A program made the position numbers and the translations under genes. A stretch of DNA of 64,000 bases, taken from assembly GCA_036267635.1 (NCBI GenBank), contig DATAVR010000070.1:1-64000 (forward strand). The letters run 5' to 3'. This document shows positions 46,926 to 55,864 of the stretch, piece by piece. The DNA comes from JADGRB01 sp036267635 (lineage in GTDB: Bacteria > Myxococcota_A > Polyangia > Fen-1088). The notes under the pieces were generated by a model. The model had not been told where the DNA came from and searched no databases. It worked only from the letters and a program-made list of their open reading frames with translations. Within the stretch, counting starts at the first letter, position 1, and every line of letters starts with the position of its first letter.

Positions 46926-48392
46926 ATGCTGCCGGACCATCTTCGGGAAGCCCTCACCTTCGACGATGTCCTCTTGGTCCCGGCCGAGAGCGACGTCATC
47001 CCGAAGGACGTCGAGGTGCGGACCCAGCTGACGCCCGGCATCCATCTGGCCATCCCGATCGTGTCGTCGGCGATGGACACCGTCACCGAGGCGGCCACCG
47101 CCATCTGCATGGCCCGCGACGGCGGCATCGGCATCGTCCACAAGAACTACACCATCCCCCAGCAGGCGCTGGAGATCACCAAGGTCAAGAAGGCGGAGAG
47201 CGGGGTGGTGGTCGACCCCGTCACCGTCGGCCCCGACCAGAAGCTGGCGGTCGCGCTCGAGCTGATGAAACGGCACGAGATCTCCGGTCTGCCGGTGGTC
47301 GCCTCCGACGGGCGGCCGGTCGGGATCCTCACCAACCGCGACATCCGGTTCGAGCGAAACCTCGAGCAGCCGATCAGCGCGATGATGACCAAGAAGCTCA
47401 TCACCATCGCCGAGGGGACCAGCGTCGAGAGCGCCAAGGAGCTCCTGCACAGGAACCGAATCGAGAAGCTGCTGGTCATCGACGGCGGCGGCTTTTTGAA
47501 GGGCCTGGTCACCATCAAGGACATCGAGAAGGCGCAGGCGCACCCGTTCGCCGCCAAGGACGACTTCGGTCGCCTGCGCGTCGGCGCCGCGGTCGGCGTG
47601 GGCGCCGATCGCGATGAGCGGGTCGACGCGCTCCTCAAGGCGGGCGCCGACGTCATCTGCATCGACACCGCCCACGGCCATGCGCGCGCGGTCGTGCAGG
47701 CGGTGGCCGACGTCCGCCGCAACTTCCCCAAGGCGCAGATCATCGCCGGCAACGTGGCGACGGGCGAGGCGGCGCTGGCGCTGGCCAGGGCCGGGGCGGA
47801 CGCCATCAAGGTCGGCATCGGTCCCGGCTCGATCTGCACGACGCGGGTGGTGGCCGGCGTCGGCGTCCCCCAGATCACCGCCATCAACGACTGCGCCAAG
47901 GCGGTCGCCTCGCTGAACGTAACAATAGTCGCGGATGGCGGAATCAAATACTCGGGCGACGTCGCCAAGGCGATCGCCGCCGGCGCCAACAGCGTCATGA
48001 TCGGCAGCCTGTTCGCCGGCACCGACGAGGCGCCCGGCGAGATCATCTTGTACCAAGGGCGCAGCTACAAGGTTTACCGGGGGATGGGCTCGCTCGGCGC
48101 CATGCGCGCCGGCAGCCGCGACCGCTACTTCCAGAGCGAGGTGACGAGCGACGCCAAGCTGGTCCCCGAGGGGATCGAGGGGCGGGTGCCGTATCGCGGG
48201 CCGCTGTCGCAGTCGCTCTACCAGCTGATCGGCGGGCTCAAGTCGGGGATGGGCTACACCGGATGCCGCACCATCGAGGATCTGCGGACCAAGGCCCGCT
48301 TCGTGCGGGCGACGGCGATGGGGCTGCGCGAGTCGCACGTCCACGACGTCATCATCACCAAAGAGGCGCCCAACTACCGCGTCGAGCAGTGA
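46926..48392 (+). CDS. guaB: IMP dehydrogenase GuaB
   Basis: 488 residues, standard length. Oxidises IMP to XMP with NAD in guanine nucleotide synthesis. TFDDVLLVPAESDV, two CBS domains (about 95-210), the catalytic loop with Cys304 in GIGPGSICTTRV, and the flap segment RGMGSLGAM...GSRDRYFQ are intact. The stop overlaps the ATG of guaA by one base (TGATG), so the two are coupled. Confidence 0.97.
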   Translation: MLPDHLREALTFDDVLLVPAESDVIPKDVEVRTQLTPGIHLAIPIVSSAMDTVTEAATAICMARDGGIGIVHKNYTIPQQALEITKVKKAESGVVVDPVTVGPDQKLAVALELMKRHEISGLPVVASDGRPVGILTNRDIRFERNLEQPISAMMTKKLITIAEGTSVESAKELLHRNRIEKLLVIDGGGFLKGLVTIKDIEKAQAHPFAAKDDFGRLRVGAAVGVGADRDERVDALLKAGADVICIDTAHGHARAVVQAVADVRRNFPKAQIIAGNVATGEAALALARAGADAIKVGIGPGSICTTRVVAGVGVPQITAINDCAKAVASLNVTIVADGGIKYSGDVAKAIAAGANSVMIGSLFAGTDEAPGEIILYQGRSYKVYRGMGSLGAMRAGSRDRYFQSEVTSDAKLVPEGIEGRVPYRGPLSQSLYQLIGGLKSGMGYTGCRTIEDLRTKARFVRATAMGLRESHVHDVIITKEAPNYRVEQ

Positions 48393-49957
48393 TGTCGCGC
48401 CGCGACCTCATCCTCATCCTCGACTTCGGCGGGCAGTACACGCAGCTCATCGCGCGCCGCGTGCGCGAGCAGAAGGTCTATTCGGAGATTCATCCGTTCA
48501 ACCTTCCCGTGGCGCGCATTCGGGAGCTGGCGCCGCGCGGGATCATCCTCTCGGGCGGTCCCGCCTCCTGCTACGACGCCGAGGCGCCGCGCATCAGCAA
48601 GGAGGTCTACGAGCTGGGGGTCCCGATCTTGGGGATCTGCTACGGGACCCAGCTGACGGCCCTGCTGTTCGGCGGCAAGGTCGTCCCCGCCGAGCGGCGC
48701 GAGTACGGGCGAGCCACCGTGCGCGTGACGGGGTCCGGCAGCGAGCTGTTCCATGGTTTTTCGGCCGGCGAAGAGATCCCGGTCTGGATGTCGCACGGCG
48801 ATCGCATCGACGCGCTGCCCGACGGGTTCGAGCTGGTCGGCGAGAGCGCCAACTGCCCGGCGGCGGCCGTCGCGGCGCCGGCGCGCAAGTTCTGGGGCGT
48901 GCAGTTCCACCCCGAGGTGGCGCACACCCCGCGGGGCGGCGAGATCCTGGCCAACTTTCTGTTTCGCATCTGCGACTCTGCGCCGACCTGGACGATGGCT
49001 GGCTTCGCCGGGGAGGCGGTGGCCGCCGTCGAGGCGCGCATCGGGCCGAACGCCCACGCCGTCTGCGGCCTCTCGGGCGGGGTCGACTCGTCGGTGGCGG
49101 CGGCGCTGGTCCTGAAGGCGATCGGGGCGCGCCTGACCTGCATCTTCGTCGACACTGGCCTGCAGCGGGCCAACGAAGCGGCGCAGGTCGAGTCGCTGTT
49201 TCGCGATGCCTTCAAGGCCGACCTGCGCGTCGTCGACGCCAGCGACCGGTTCTTGACCAAGCTGGCCGGCGTCACCGACCCCGAGCGGAAGCGCAAGATC
49301 ATCGGCGGCGAGTTCATCGCCGTATTCGAGGAAGAGGCAAAAAAACTGGCTGGATCGTCCGGCGGCGCCGACTTCCTCGTCCAGGGGACGCTCTACCCCG
49401 ACGTCATCGAGTCGGTGTCGCACAAGGGGCCCTCGGCGACCATCAAGTCGCACCACAACGTGGGCGGCCTGCCGGAGCGGATGAACCTCAAGCTGGTCGA
49501 GCCGCTGCGAGAGCTGTTCAAGGACGAGGTCCGCGCGCTGGGCGCCGAGCTGGGGCTGCCGCACCATGTGCTTTGGCGCCAGCCGTTCCCGGGGCCGGGC
49601 CTGGCGGTGCGCGTGCTCGGCGAGGTGACCCGCGAGCGCTGCGAGGTGCTGCGGGCCGCCGACGTGATTATCGAGCAGGAGATCCGCGCCGCCGGCCTCT
49701 ACGAATCGATCTGGCAGTCGTTCGGCATCCTCCTGCCGGTGCGCACCGTCGGCGTCATGGGCGACGAGCGGACCTACGCCGACGTGCTCGCGCTGCGCGC
49801 GGTGCACTCTCGCGACGGCATGACCGCCGACTGGGTGCCGCTGCCCTACGATCTGCTCGCCACCCTCTCGTCGCGCATCGTCAACGAGGTCAAAGGGGTG
49901 AACCGCGTCGTCTATGACATCTCGTCGAAGCCCCCCGCGACCATCGAGTGGGAATAG
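48392..49957 (+). CDS. guaA: GMP synthase (glutamine-hydrolysing) GuaA
   Basis: 521 residues. Amidates XMP to GMP. The glutaminase half has nucleophile Cys83 in GICYGTQL and the FHPEV His-Glu; the synthetase half has the PP-loop SGGVDSSVA and the dimerisation C-terminus ending IEWE. Complete and intact. The next gene begins 44 bases inside the guaA end in another frame. Confidence 0.97.
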   Translation: MSRRDLILILDFGGQYTQLIARRVREQKVYSEIHPFNLPVARIRELAPRGIILSGGPASCYDAEAPRISKEVYELGVPILGICYGTQLTALLFGGKVVPAERREYGRATVRVTGSGSELFHGFSAGEEIPVWMSHGDRIDALPDGFELVGESANCPAAAVAAPARKFWGVQFHPEVAHTPRGGEILANFLFRICDSAPTWTMAGFAGEAVAAVEARIGPNAHAVCGLSGGVDSSVAAALVLKAIGARLTCIFVDTGLQRANEAAQVESLFRDAFKADLRVVDASDRFLTKLAGVTDPERKRKIIGGEFIAVFEEEAKKLAGSSGGADFLVQGTLYPDVIESVSHKGPSATIKSHHNVGGLPERMNLKLVEPLRELFKDEVRALGAELGLPHHVLWRQPFPGPGLAVRVLGEVTRERCEVLRAADVIIEQEIRAAGLYESIWQSFGILLPVRTVGVMGDERTYADVLALRAVHSRDGMTADWVPLPYDLLATLSSRIVNEVKGVNRVVYDISSKPPATIEWE

Positions 49958-50594
49958 CGCCGCGCTGATCCTCGCGTCGCTCGCCTGGGCGGCGTCGGCG
50001 TTGGCCGAGGCGCCGTCGTCCCCCGAGCTTCGCGACACGCGCGCCGGCGTCACCCTCGATTGGCGCGCCGGCACGCTCTCCGCGTCGGGCGGAGCGGCCG
50101 CCGACCTGCGGATGCCCAGCGTCGATCTGGCGCGTCCGGGCGCCGAGCGGCGCGCGCGCGCGGCGGCCCTCGCCAAGCTCCGAGGGGCGCTGACGACTCT
50201 TCCGGCGGGGGGCGGGCAGACCCTCGACCCCCAGCGGATCGACCGCGCGCTCGGCCGCGCGCGCGTTGCCGACGTGCAGTATCAGTCGAACGGTGGGGCG
50301 GTGATCCGGATGGAGGTCGGGTTCGCCGACTGGCTCGAGGATCCCGGCGCATCGACCACCGCGCTGGCGGTTCACGAAGCCCACCTCGGCGCGGCGCCGA
50401 AGGCCGTCGTGGGCGGCCGCGAGATCTCGCTCGGCGCCGCGACCTATCGCACGGGCGCCGCCCCCGCCGACGCCCACGCGCGCACCGCCCGCCTCGATCA
50501 TTCTGGCCGCCTGGTGATCGAGGGGGACGCCGAGCTTGCCGCGAAGCTCGCCCATGGCGTCGCTCTGATCTACGTTCAGAAGGTGCTGCGGTGA
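49914..50594 (+). CDS. Exported LPP20-like protein
   Basis: 226 residues; ATG 49914 overlaps the end of guaA by 44 bases. After a short basic leader comes a signal helix (AALILASLAWAASALAEA). The mature protein (TLDWRAGTLSASGGAAADLR, RRARAAALAKLRGALTTLP) resembles the LPP20-like/DUF families of periplasmic or outer-membrane proteins linked to the cell surface. No lipobox. It is coupled by GTGA to a FlgT-like gene and then a PEGA lipoprotein gene. Confidence 0.7.
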   Translation: MTSRRSPPRPSSGNSAALILASLAWAASALAEAPSSPELRDTRAGVTLDWRAGTLSASGGAAADLRMPSVDLARPGAERRARAAALAKLRGALTTLPAGGGQTLDPQRIDRALGRARVADVQYQSNGGAVIRMEVGFADWLEDPGASTTALAVHEAHLGAAPKAVVGGREISLGAATYRTGAAPADAHARTARLDHSGRLVIEGDAELAAKLAHGVALIYVQKVLR

Positions 50595-51715
50595 GGACGC
50601 TCTTCGGCCTGGGTCTGCTCGGCCTCGGGGCGCTCGTGGCGGCGCCCGCCTCGGCGCAGGCGCCGCCGCCGGGCCCGGACGGGCGCGCGCCGGTGGCCGA
50701 TCCGGCGGTCGCTCCCGGCACGGGTGTCACGACCGGGCAGGCTCCGGTCGTGGGCGGCAACGCCGCCGGCGCCCGGGAGCGTGCGCTCGAGGACGCCCTC
50801 CGGCAGGCGGTCGACCTGGCGATCAACGACCTCGCCGATCCCCCGACGCGGGCCGCGCAAGCCAAGACGATCCGGACCATCGAGGCCAAGGCCCGCAGCT
50901 TCGTAGGGCGCTATCGGACGGTCGACGAGGGGGAGGCGAACGGGGTCTACACCGTGCGCCTGCAGGCCGAGGTCGACCGGGGCGCGATCGAGAGCAGGCT
51001 CGAGCGCGGGGCCGCGTCGTCCGCGTCCGCGGCGGCGACCCGTCCGGCCGCGCCGTCGATCGTCATTCTGGCCGCAGACGTCACGACCTCCGGCTTCGCT
51101 GCCGGCGTGGCGAGCGCGCTCTCCGCGGCGGGCGTGCGTGCGCGGGCGGCGGCCTCCCCTGCGCCTGCCTCGGGCGCCGCCGCCACGGTCACCGCCGCGA
51201 CGACCGACGAGGGGGCGCTGCGCGGCACCGGGCGCGTCTCGGTGGCCTGCCGGGCCACCGCTCGCTTTACCGGCGTCTCCCTCCCCGAGCGCGCCGCGGC
51301 GACCCGCGCCTTCGCCGACGACGCGGCGGCCGGCCGGGCCACCTGCCTCGACCGTCTGGCGCGCGCCCTGGCGACGGAGATGGCGTCGGCCCTGTCCGTC
51401 GGGGCGTCGCCGTCGGCCGACCTGCCGGTCTTGACCATCGACGCCGACGTCGTCGAGCCGGCGGCGGTCTCCGCGCTCCTCAAGAGCGTGCGTTCGGTGG
51501 GGGCGGTCTCGTCCGCCGATCTGGTGCGGGTGGGGGGCGGCCACGCCGAGATCCGGGCCCGCACCCGCTCGGCGTCCGGACCCCTGGCGGTTGCCCTCTC
51601 GCGCGATGCCGACGCGATGATCAGCTTGAGCGACGTGCAGGCCGCGGGCGCCGTCATCAAGCTGCGCGCGCGTCTGCGCGCTCCCGCGGCACCCGATCCC
51701 GGGAGCGAACCGTGA
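50591..51715 (+). CDS. Exported protein with FlgT-N-like domain
   Basis: 374 residues from GTG 50591 (GTGA overlap). A signal peptide (LFGLGLLGLGALVAAPASAQA) is followed by a Pro/Gly linker and ARERALEDALRQAVDLAINDL...RSFVGRYRTVDEGEANGVYTVRLQAEVD, the shape of the FlgT N-terminal/LPP20-related domain. The rest is Ala/Arg-rich alpha/beta, possibly a second related domain. Homologues of this type bind outer-membrane or flagellar structures, but no flagellar genes are here, so the role is open. Confidence 0.72.
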   Translation: MRTLFGLGLLGLGALVAAPASAQAPPPGPDGRAPVADPAVAPGTGVTTGQAPVVGGNAAGARERALEDALRQAVDLAINDLADPPTRAAQAKTIRTIEAKARSFVGRYRTVDEGEANGVYTVRLQAEVDRGAIESRLERGAASSASAAATRPAAPSIVILAADVTTSGFAAGVASALSAAGVRARAAASPAPASGAAATVTAATTDEGALRGTGRVSVACRATARFTGVSLPERAAATRAFADDAAAGRATCLDRLARALATEMASALSVGASPSADLPVLTIDADVVEPAAVSALLKSVRSVGAVSSADLVRVGGGHAEIRARTRSASGPLAVALSRDADAMISLSDVQAAGAVIKLRARLRAPAAPDPGSEP

Positions 51716-52047
51716 GGCGCCTCCTTCGGACCGTCCGTTCGCTGCGCGCCGGCCTGCTGGGGCTGGCCCTCCTGGTGGTGGCGTGGCTCGGCGGGTGCGC
51801 CCACACGCTCGCCTCCGGCGCGGTGGGCGTCCGGGTCGAATGCAACGTCCCCGACGCCATCGTCTGGATCGACGACCTTCCCGCGGGGAGCGCCAAGGAG
51901 TGGAAGAGCGAGGGGCACCAGATCCGCGCCGGCTTCCACCGGATCGAGATCCGCCACCCCGGCTATTACTCGTTCTTCCAGGAGGTCGAGCTGCCGGCCG
52001 GCAGCCAGACCGTCGTCAACGCCAAGCTGCGCGAGCTGCTGGACTAG
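51712..52047 (+). CDS. PEGA-domain lipoprotein
   Basis: 111 residues from GTG 51712, again a GTGA overlap. The leader LLGLALLVVAWLGGC ends in a lipobox. Residues about 40-105 (VRVECNVPDAIVWIDDLPAG, GFHRIEIRHPGYYSFFQEVEL) match PEGA domains, which are beta-sandwich surface modules. Third gene of the envelope trio after guaA. Converges on the ligase-like gene with 19 bases between stops. Confidence 0.85.
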   Translation: MRRLLRTVRSLRAGLLGLALLVVAWLGGCAHTLASGAVGVRVECNVPDAIVWIDDLPAGSAKEWKSEGHQIRAGFHRIEIRHPGYYSFFQEVELPAGSQTVVNAKLRELLD

Positions 52048-52066
52048 CCGGTTCTCTCTAGGAGTC

Positions 52067-53554
52067 TCAGAGCCCTTCGCAGAACTCGATCTGGCGGGGG
52101 ACCTTGTAGGGCGCCAGGTTGCGCGCGCAGTGGTCGATGATGTCCTCGGCGCGGCAGACGCCGGCGCGCACGACGCGCGCGACCACCATCGGCCCGCCCA
52201 GATCGTCGGTGACGATCCGCGCCTGCGCCGCCTTCACCTTGGGGAACGCCTCCAGGCAGCCCTCCACCTCGCCGAGCGCGACCCGTTTGCCGTCGACCTT
52301 GACCAGATCGTCCTCGCGGCCGGTGATGACCGTGCGCCCGGCCTTGTCCTGCTGCCCGAGATCGCCGGTGCGCAACCAGCCGTCGTCGACCCCCCCGATC
52401 GGGATGCCATCGCTGCGCTTGGGCAGGTGGATCTTCGGCACCGAGACCGTCGACAGCGCCCGCGAGCGGACCCAGATGGGGCCGCTCTCGTTGCTGGAGA
52501 GTCGAGCGCCCTTCGCGCTGGCGATGCGCAGCTCGACCCCTTCGAACGATCGGCCGACGCTCTCCGGATCCTTGCCGGCGCGATCGATCGCCAGCGGCCC
52601 GGCCTGCGTGCTGTGATAGCAGGAGAGCAGGCGCACGCCGAAGCGCTCCTGAAATGTCTCCGCGATGCTGGCCGGCAGCGTGGAGCCCGAGCTCAGGAAG
52701 CGGGCGCCGGTGTTCTTCAGCGGTTTGACCGTCGGGACCCGCACCAGCGATCCGAACAGCGCCGGCGTCCCGGCGAAGAAGTCGATCCGCTGCTCGCGCA
52801 GCAGCTTGGCGATCCTCTTCGGCGACACCTCGTCCTCCAGGAACAGGGTCGCGCCGGTGGCCAGCGAGGTGAGCAGGCCGAAGTCGAAGCCGTAGCTGGC
52901 GTGCAACGGCAGCGAGCAGAGGATGCGATCGGCGGCGGTGGCATCGAGCGTCTTGCGGATGGCTTCGGCCGACGCCGCCAGGTTCGCCGACGTCTTCAGC
53001 ACCCCCTTCGGGTCCCCTCCGACGCTGGCGGTGAGCTGCACGACCTCGGGGGCGCCCGATCCGCCGGTCAGGCCCGCCAGCGCCGTGCGCTTGTAGAGAC
53101 CGCAGGTGAGCAATGTCCCCTGCAGCCGGCGGCGCGACTCCGGGATGAACTTCGAAGGCGGGCCGGCGGCGGGCCGCGCCGCGATCGGGGCGTAGTAGGG
53201 GAGCCCGGCGCTCGCTTGGCCTCCTTCACCGCCGCGCGGCCGCGTGATGAGCGCGCGCAGCGGCGCCGCCTCCAGCACCATCTCCAGCTCGCGGTTTCCG
53301 GTGGTCGGATCGAGCGGCACGATCACGGCGTCGATCTTCGACAGCGCCAGCGCCAGGATGATGAAGTCGGGGACGTTGCCCAGCATCAGCCCGACCCAGG
53401 CGCCGGGCGCGATCCCGAGAGCGTGCAGCTCCTGCGCGCGCCGATCGACACGGTGGAGCAGGCCGCGCCACGAAAGATAGGTGTCGCGATAGACCAGAGC
53501 CTTCCCACTGCTCTGGTTCGAGGCGACGCTCGAAAGCCAATCGTAGAGCTGCAT
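52067..53554 (-). CDS. AMP-dependent synthetase/ligase-like protein, C-terminal lysine segment missing
   Basis: 495 residues with the fold of acyl-CoA/AMP ligases: LSSGSTLPASIAETF, LSCYHSTQAG, GWLRTGDLG and GREDDLVKVDGKRV are recognisable. The P-loop reads TASVGGDPKG instead of the usual TSG(S/T)TGxPKG. The chain stops at KVPRQIEFCEGL, just before the P(K/R)TxSGK segment that carries the catalytic A10 lysine. The stop is followed after 19 bases by the end of the convergent gene, so no remnant follows. It may be a non-adenylating relative; family assignment is sure, activity is not. A transpeptidase gene lies upstream on the same strand. Confidence 0.85.
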   Translation of the reverse strand: MQLYDWLSSVASNQSSGKALVYRDTYLSWRGLLHRVDRRAQELHALGIAPGAWVGLMLGNVPDFIILALALSKIDAVIVPLDPTTGNRELEMVLEAAPLRALITRPRGGEGGQASAGLPYYAPIAARPAAGPPSKFIPESRRRLQGTLLTCGLYKRTALAGLTGGSGAPEVVQLTASVGGDPKGVLKTSANLAASAEAIRKTLDATAADRILCSLPLHASYGFDFGLLTSLATGATLFLEDEVSPKRIAKLLREQRIDFFAGTPALFGSLVRVPTVKPLKNTGARFLSSGSTLPASIAETFQERFGVRLLSCYHSTQAGPLAIDRAGKDPESVGRSFEGVELRIASAKGARLSSNESGPIWVRSRALSTVSVPKIHLPKRSDGIPIGGVDDGWLRTGDLGQQDKAGRTVITGREDDLVKVDGKRVALGEVEGCLEAFPKVKAAQARIVTDDLGGPMVVARVVRAGVCRAEDIIDHCARNLAPYKVPRQIEFCEGL

Positions 53555-53643
53555 GCTGCGGGCGGGGGGCCTTTCGAAAGCGCTCGCCAGTCTATACGGC
53601 GACGGTTCCTCGCCACAAGGCCCGGTCGGGAAGGGCCGTTGCG

Positions 53644-54825
53644 TCAGCGGGCGGCGACCAGATGGGACCCTGAACGTTCGTTCTTCTCGGCCAGGTATTC
53701 GGCGACGATGTGCCGGCCGACGTAGGTGGCCTTGATCCGCCAGTTGGGGGCGTTGCCGAGGACCACGGCGAAGGCGATCGTGGGGTGGTCCGCCGGCGCG
53801 TAGCCGACGAACCAGCTGTACCCGATGGGGCCGTGGTCGGTCTCCGCGTTCAACGTTCCGGTCTTCCCGGCGACCTCGATCGGCAGGTAGCGCTGGCCGC
53901 GCTTGTTGCGGAAGGTCCCCTTGGCGGTGCCGATGCGGGTGGTCAGCTCCATCATCCGGCCCACGTCGCTGGCCGCCGCGGGATCGGCGACGTGGCGGGG
54001 CGAAGCGACCGGGAGCTGCTCGAGGCGGCCGGTTCGATCGACGGCGCGCTCGATCAGCGTCGGCGCCGGCATCTCGCCGTGGTTGGCGATCGTCGCCGCC
54101 AGCAGCGCGCCGTGCATCGGCGACAGGGTGGAGTGCCAGAAGCCGGCCGAGGCGCGCGCCAGCTCCAACCTGTCGGTCGGGACGTCGAGGTGGGAGGGCT
54201 CGACGGGGAGCTCGAAGGGAATGATCTCGCCGAAGCCGAAATTGCGCCCTTCGCGCTCGAGATCCTGGGCGGTCAGATGTTCGGTGACCAGCTTGGCGAC
54301 GATGGCGTTCTGCGATTTTCCGATCCCGTACGCCAGGGTGGCGCAGCTCTTGTCGATGGCCGGGATGTCGACGAGGTTGTCGAGCAGCACCGACGAGACG
54401 CCGCCGTGGTAGCAGATGCGCGTCGCGCCCGAGACGCCGCTCTCGACGAGCGCGGTCGCCGAGACGACCTTGAACACCGAGGCGGACGGCGCCCAGGGGC
54501 GCAGCGCCAGGTCGGCGGGGCCGAGCCGTGGATCGGCCGCCGAGCGCCCGACCATCGCCAGCACGCGGCCGTCGGGGATCGAGACGACCACCGCCCCGGC
54601 GTAGGGGATCTGGAACGCGCGCAGCACGTCGTCGGTGCTCGCCTGGAGGCGCGGATCGAGCGTCAGCTCCGCCTGCCCGCCGTCGCTCAGATCGGCCACG
54701 TAATGGCGCCCGGAAAAACGAATCGACTCCGCTTTGACCGATGGGGACTGACCGCGCGCGGGGCGCACTGGGGTAGAAAGCAAAATCAGCGCGGCGACCG
54801 TTGCGAAGCGGTGGGTATGTGCCAT
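53644..54825 (-). CDS. Exported penicillin-binding transpeptidase
   Basis: 393 residues with a signal peptide (ATVAALILLSTPVRPARG) and a soluble penicillin-binding domain. It has the SxxK pair S116-K119 (SVFK), the SxN motif GKSQNAI and the KTG motif AGKTGTLNA, so it should be catalytic for peptidoglycan cross-linking. The segment QAELTLDPRLQ resembles the transpeptidase entry of class A/B enzymes without a glycosyltransferase domain. The 5' region overlaps an inverted repeat, and it is divergent from the FHA-GGDEF gene. Confidence 0.88.
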   Translation of the reverse strand: MAHTHRFATVAALILLSTPVRPARGQSPSVKAESIRFSGRHYVADLSDGGQAELTLDPRLQASTDDVLRAFQIPYAGAVVVSIPDGRVLAMVGRSAADPRLGPADLALRPWAPSASVFKVVSATALVESGVSGATRICYHGGVSSVLLDNLVDIPAIDKSCATLAYGIGKSQNAIVAKLVTEHLTAQDLEREGRNFGFGEIIPFELPVEPSHLDVPTDRLELARASAGFWHSTLSPMHGALLAATIANHGEMPAPTLIERAVDRTGRLEQLPVASPRHVADPAAASDVGRMMELTTRIGTAKGTFRNKRGQRYLPIEVAGKTGTLNAETDHGPIGYSWFVGYAPADHPTIAFAVVLGNAPNWRIKATYVGRHIVAEYLAEKNERSGSHLVAAR

Positions 54826-54827
54826 AA

Positions 54828-54859
54828 TGACACCGTCTTACATGTAGGTATAGGTGTCA
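54828..54859. promoter_or_regulatory. Inverted repeat in the PBP/FHA-GGDEF divergent gap
   Basis: TGACACC (54828-54834) and its exact inverse GGTGTCA (54853-54859) flank TACATGTA (54839-54846), an 8-base palindrome one base off the repeat centre. The repeat starts three bases upstream of the PBP ATG and lies in an AT-richer gap, so it is a candidate operator affecting one or both genes. Confidence 0.45.
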
Positions 54860-54916
54860 AATTATCCTCCCCTTGCTGCCTTCGCGGCTTTGACCTAGCC
54901 TGCTTCGCCGGACCCC

Positions 54917-55837
54917 GTGGCGCGCCATCCCCGAGATCCCAACGACACTTCGGAATCGGACCATGTCCGAGCGAAGACGGTCGTCACCAGCATCAGTCGG
55001 ATCAGCGAGCGGCCGGCTGGCAACGAGGCGTGCCTGGTGGTGATCTACGGCTCGGAGCTGGGGAAGAAATACAACCTCAACGCGGCCTCGATGGTCATCG
55101 GTCGTTCGTCGAAGTGCGACATTCAGATCGATCAGGAATCGATCTCGCGCAATCACTCGAAGATCGTCAACACCGGCAAATCGATTCTGGTGCGCGACCT
55201 CGGCTCGACGAACGGGACCTACGTCAACGACGAGCCGGTCGACGAATACGTGATGCGCGACGGTGATCTGATCAAGATCGGCCGCACCATCTTCAAGTTC
55301 CTGACGGGCGGCAACATCGAGAACGCCTATCACGAGGAGATCTATCGGCTCACCACCGTCGACGGGCTCACCCAGATCTTCAACAAGCGCTACTTCCTCG
55401 ACACGATCGAGCGCGAGGTCGCGCGCGCGCATCGCTACCGCCGACCGCTGTCGCTGGTGATGTTCGACATCGATCACTTCAAGAAGGTGAACGACGGCTA
55501 CGGCCACCTGGCGGGCGACTACGTGCTCAAGCACCTGGCGCAGACGGTGCGTGCCAAGATTCGCCGCGAGGACTGCTTCGCCCGCTACGGCGGCGAAGAG
55601 TTCGCCATCGTGCTGCCCGAGATCGACGGTGGCAGCTGTCTGCCGTTCGCCGAGAAGATCCGCCAGATCGTGGAGAAGACCGAGTTCAAGTTCGAGAACG
55701 TGCGCATCCCGGTGACCATCTCGATGGGGATCGCCACCGTCGACGCCGAGCTCACCGAGCCGGCCGCCATCGTCAAGCGCGCCGACGAACGTCTCTACGA
55801 AGCCAAGGCCAGCGGCCGCAACCGCGTCTGCGCCTGA
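54917..55837 (+). CDS. FHA-GGDEF diguanylate cyclase
   Basis: 306 residues from GTG 54917. An FHA domain (about 40-130) with MVIGRSSKCDIQI, SRNHSKI and GSTNGTYVN binds phospho-Thr peptides. A GGDEF domain (about 145-305) has active site GGEEF (225-229) and an I-site RxxD (216-219) five residues upstream, so it should make cyclic di-GMP with feedback control. The architecture matches Bdellovibrio DgcB. It converges on a PEGA Ser/Thr kinase 27 bases away; a kinase-FHA link is an attractive inference. Confidence 0.93.
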   Translation: MARHPRDPNDTSESDHVRAKTVVTSISRISERPAGNEACLVVIYGSELGKKYNLNAASMVIGRSSKCDIQIDQESISRNHSKIVNTGKSILVRDLGSTNGTYVNDEPVDEYVMRDGDLIKIGRTIFKFLTGGNIENAYHEEIYRLTTVDGLTQIFNKRYFLDTIEREVARAHRYRRPLSLVMFDIDHFKKVNDGYGHLAGDYVLKHLAQTVRAKIRREDCFARYGGEEFAIVLPEIDGGSCLPFAEKIRQIVEKTEFKFENVRIPVTISMGIATVDAELTEPAAIVKRADERLYEAKASGRNRVCA

Positions 55838-55864
55838 CGGCCCCGTCCCGGCCTGCCGCCGGTC

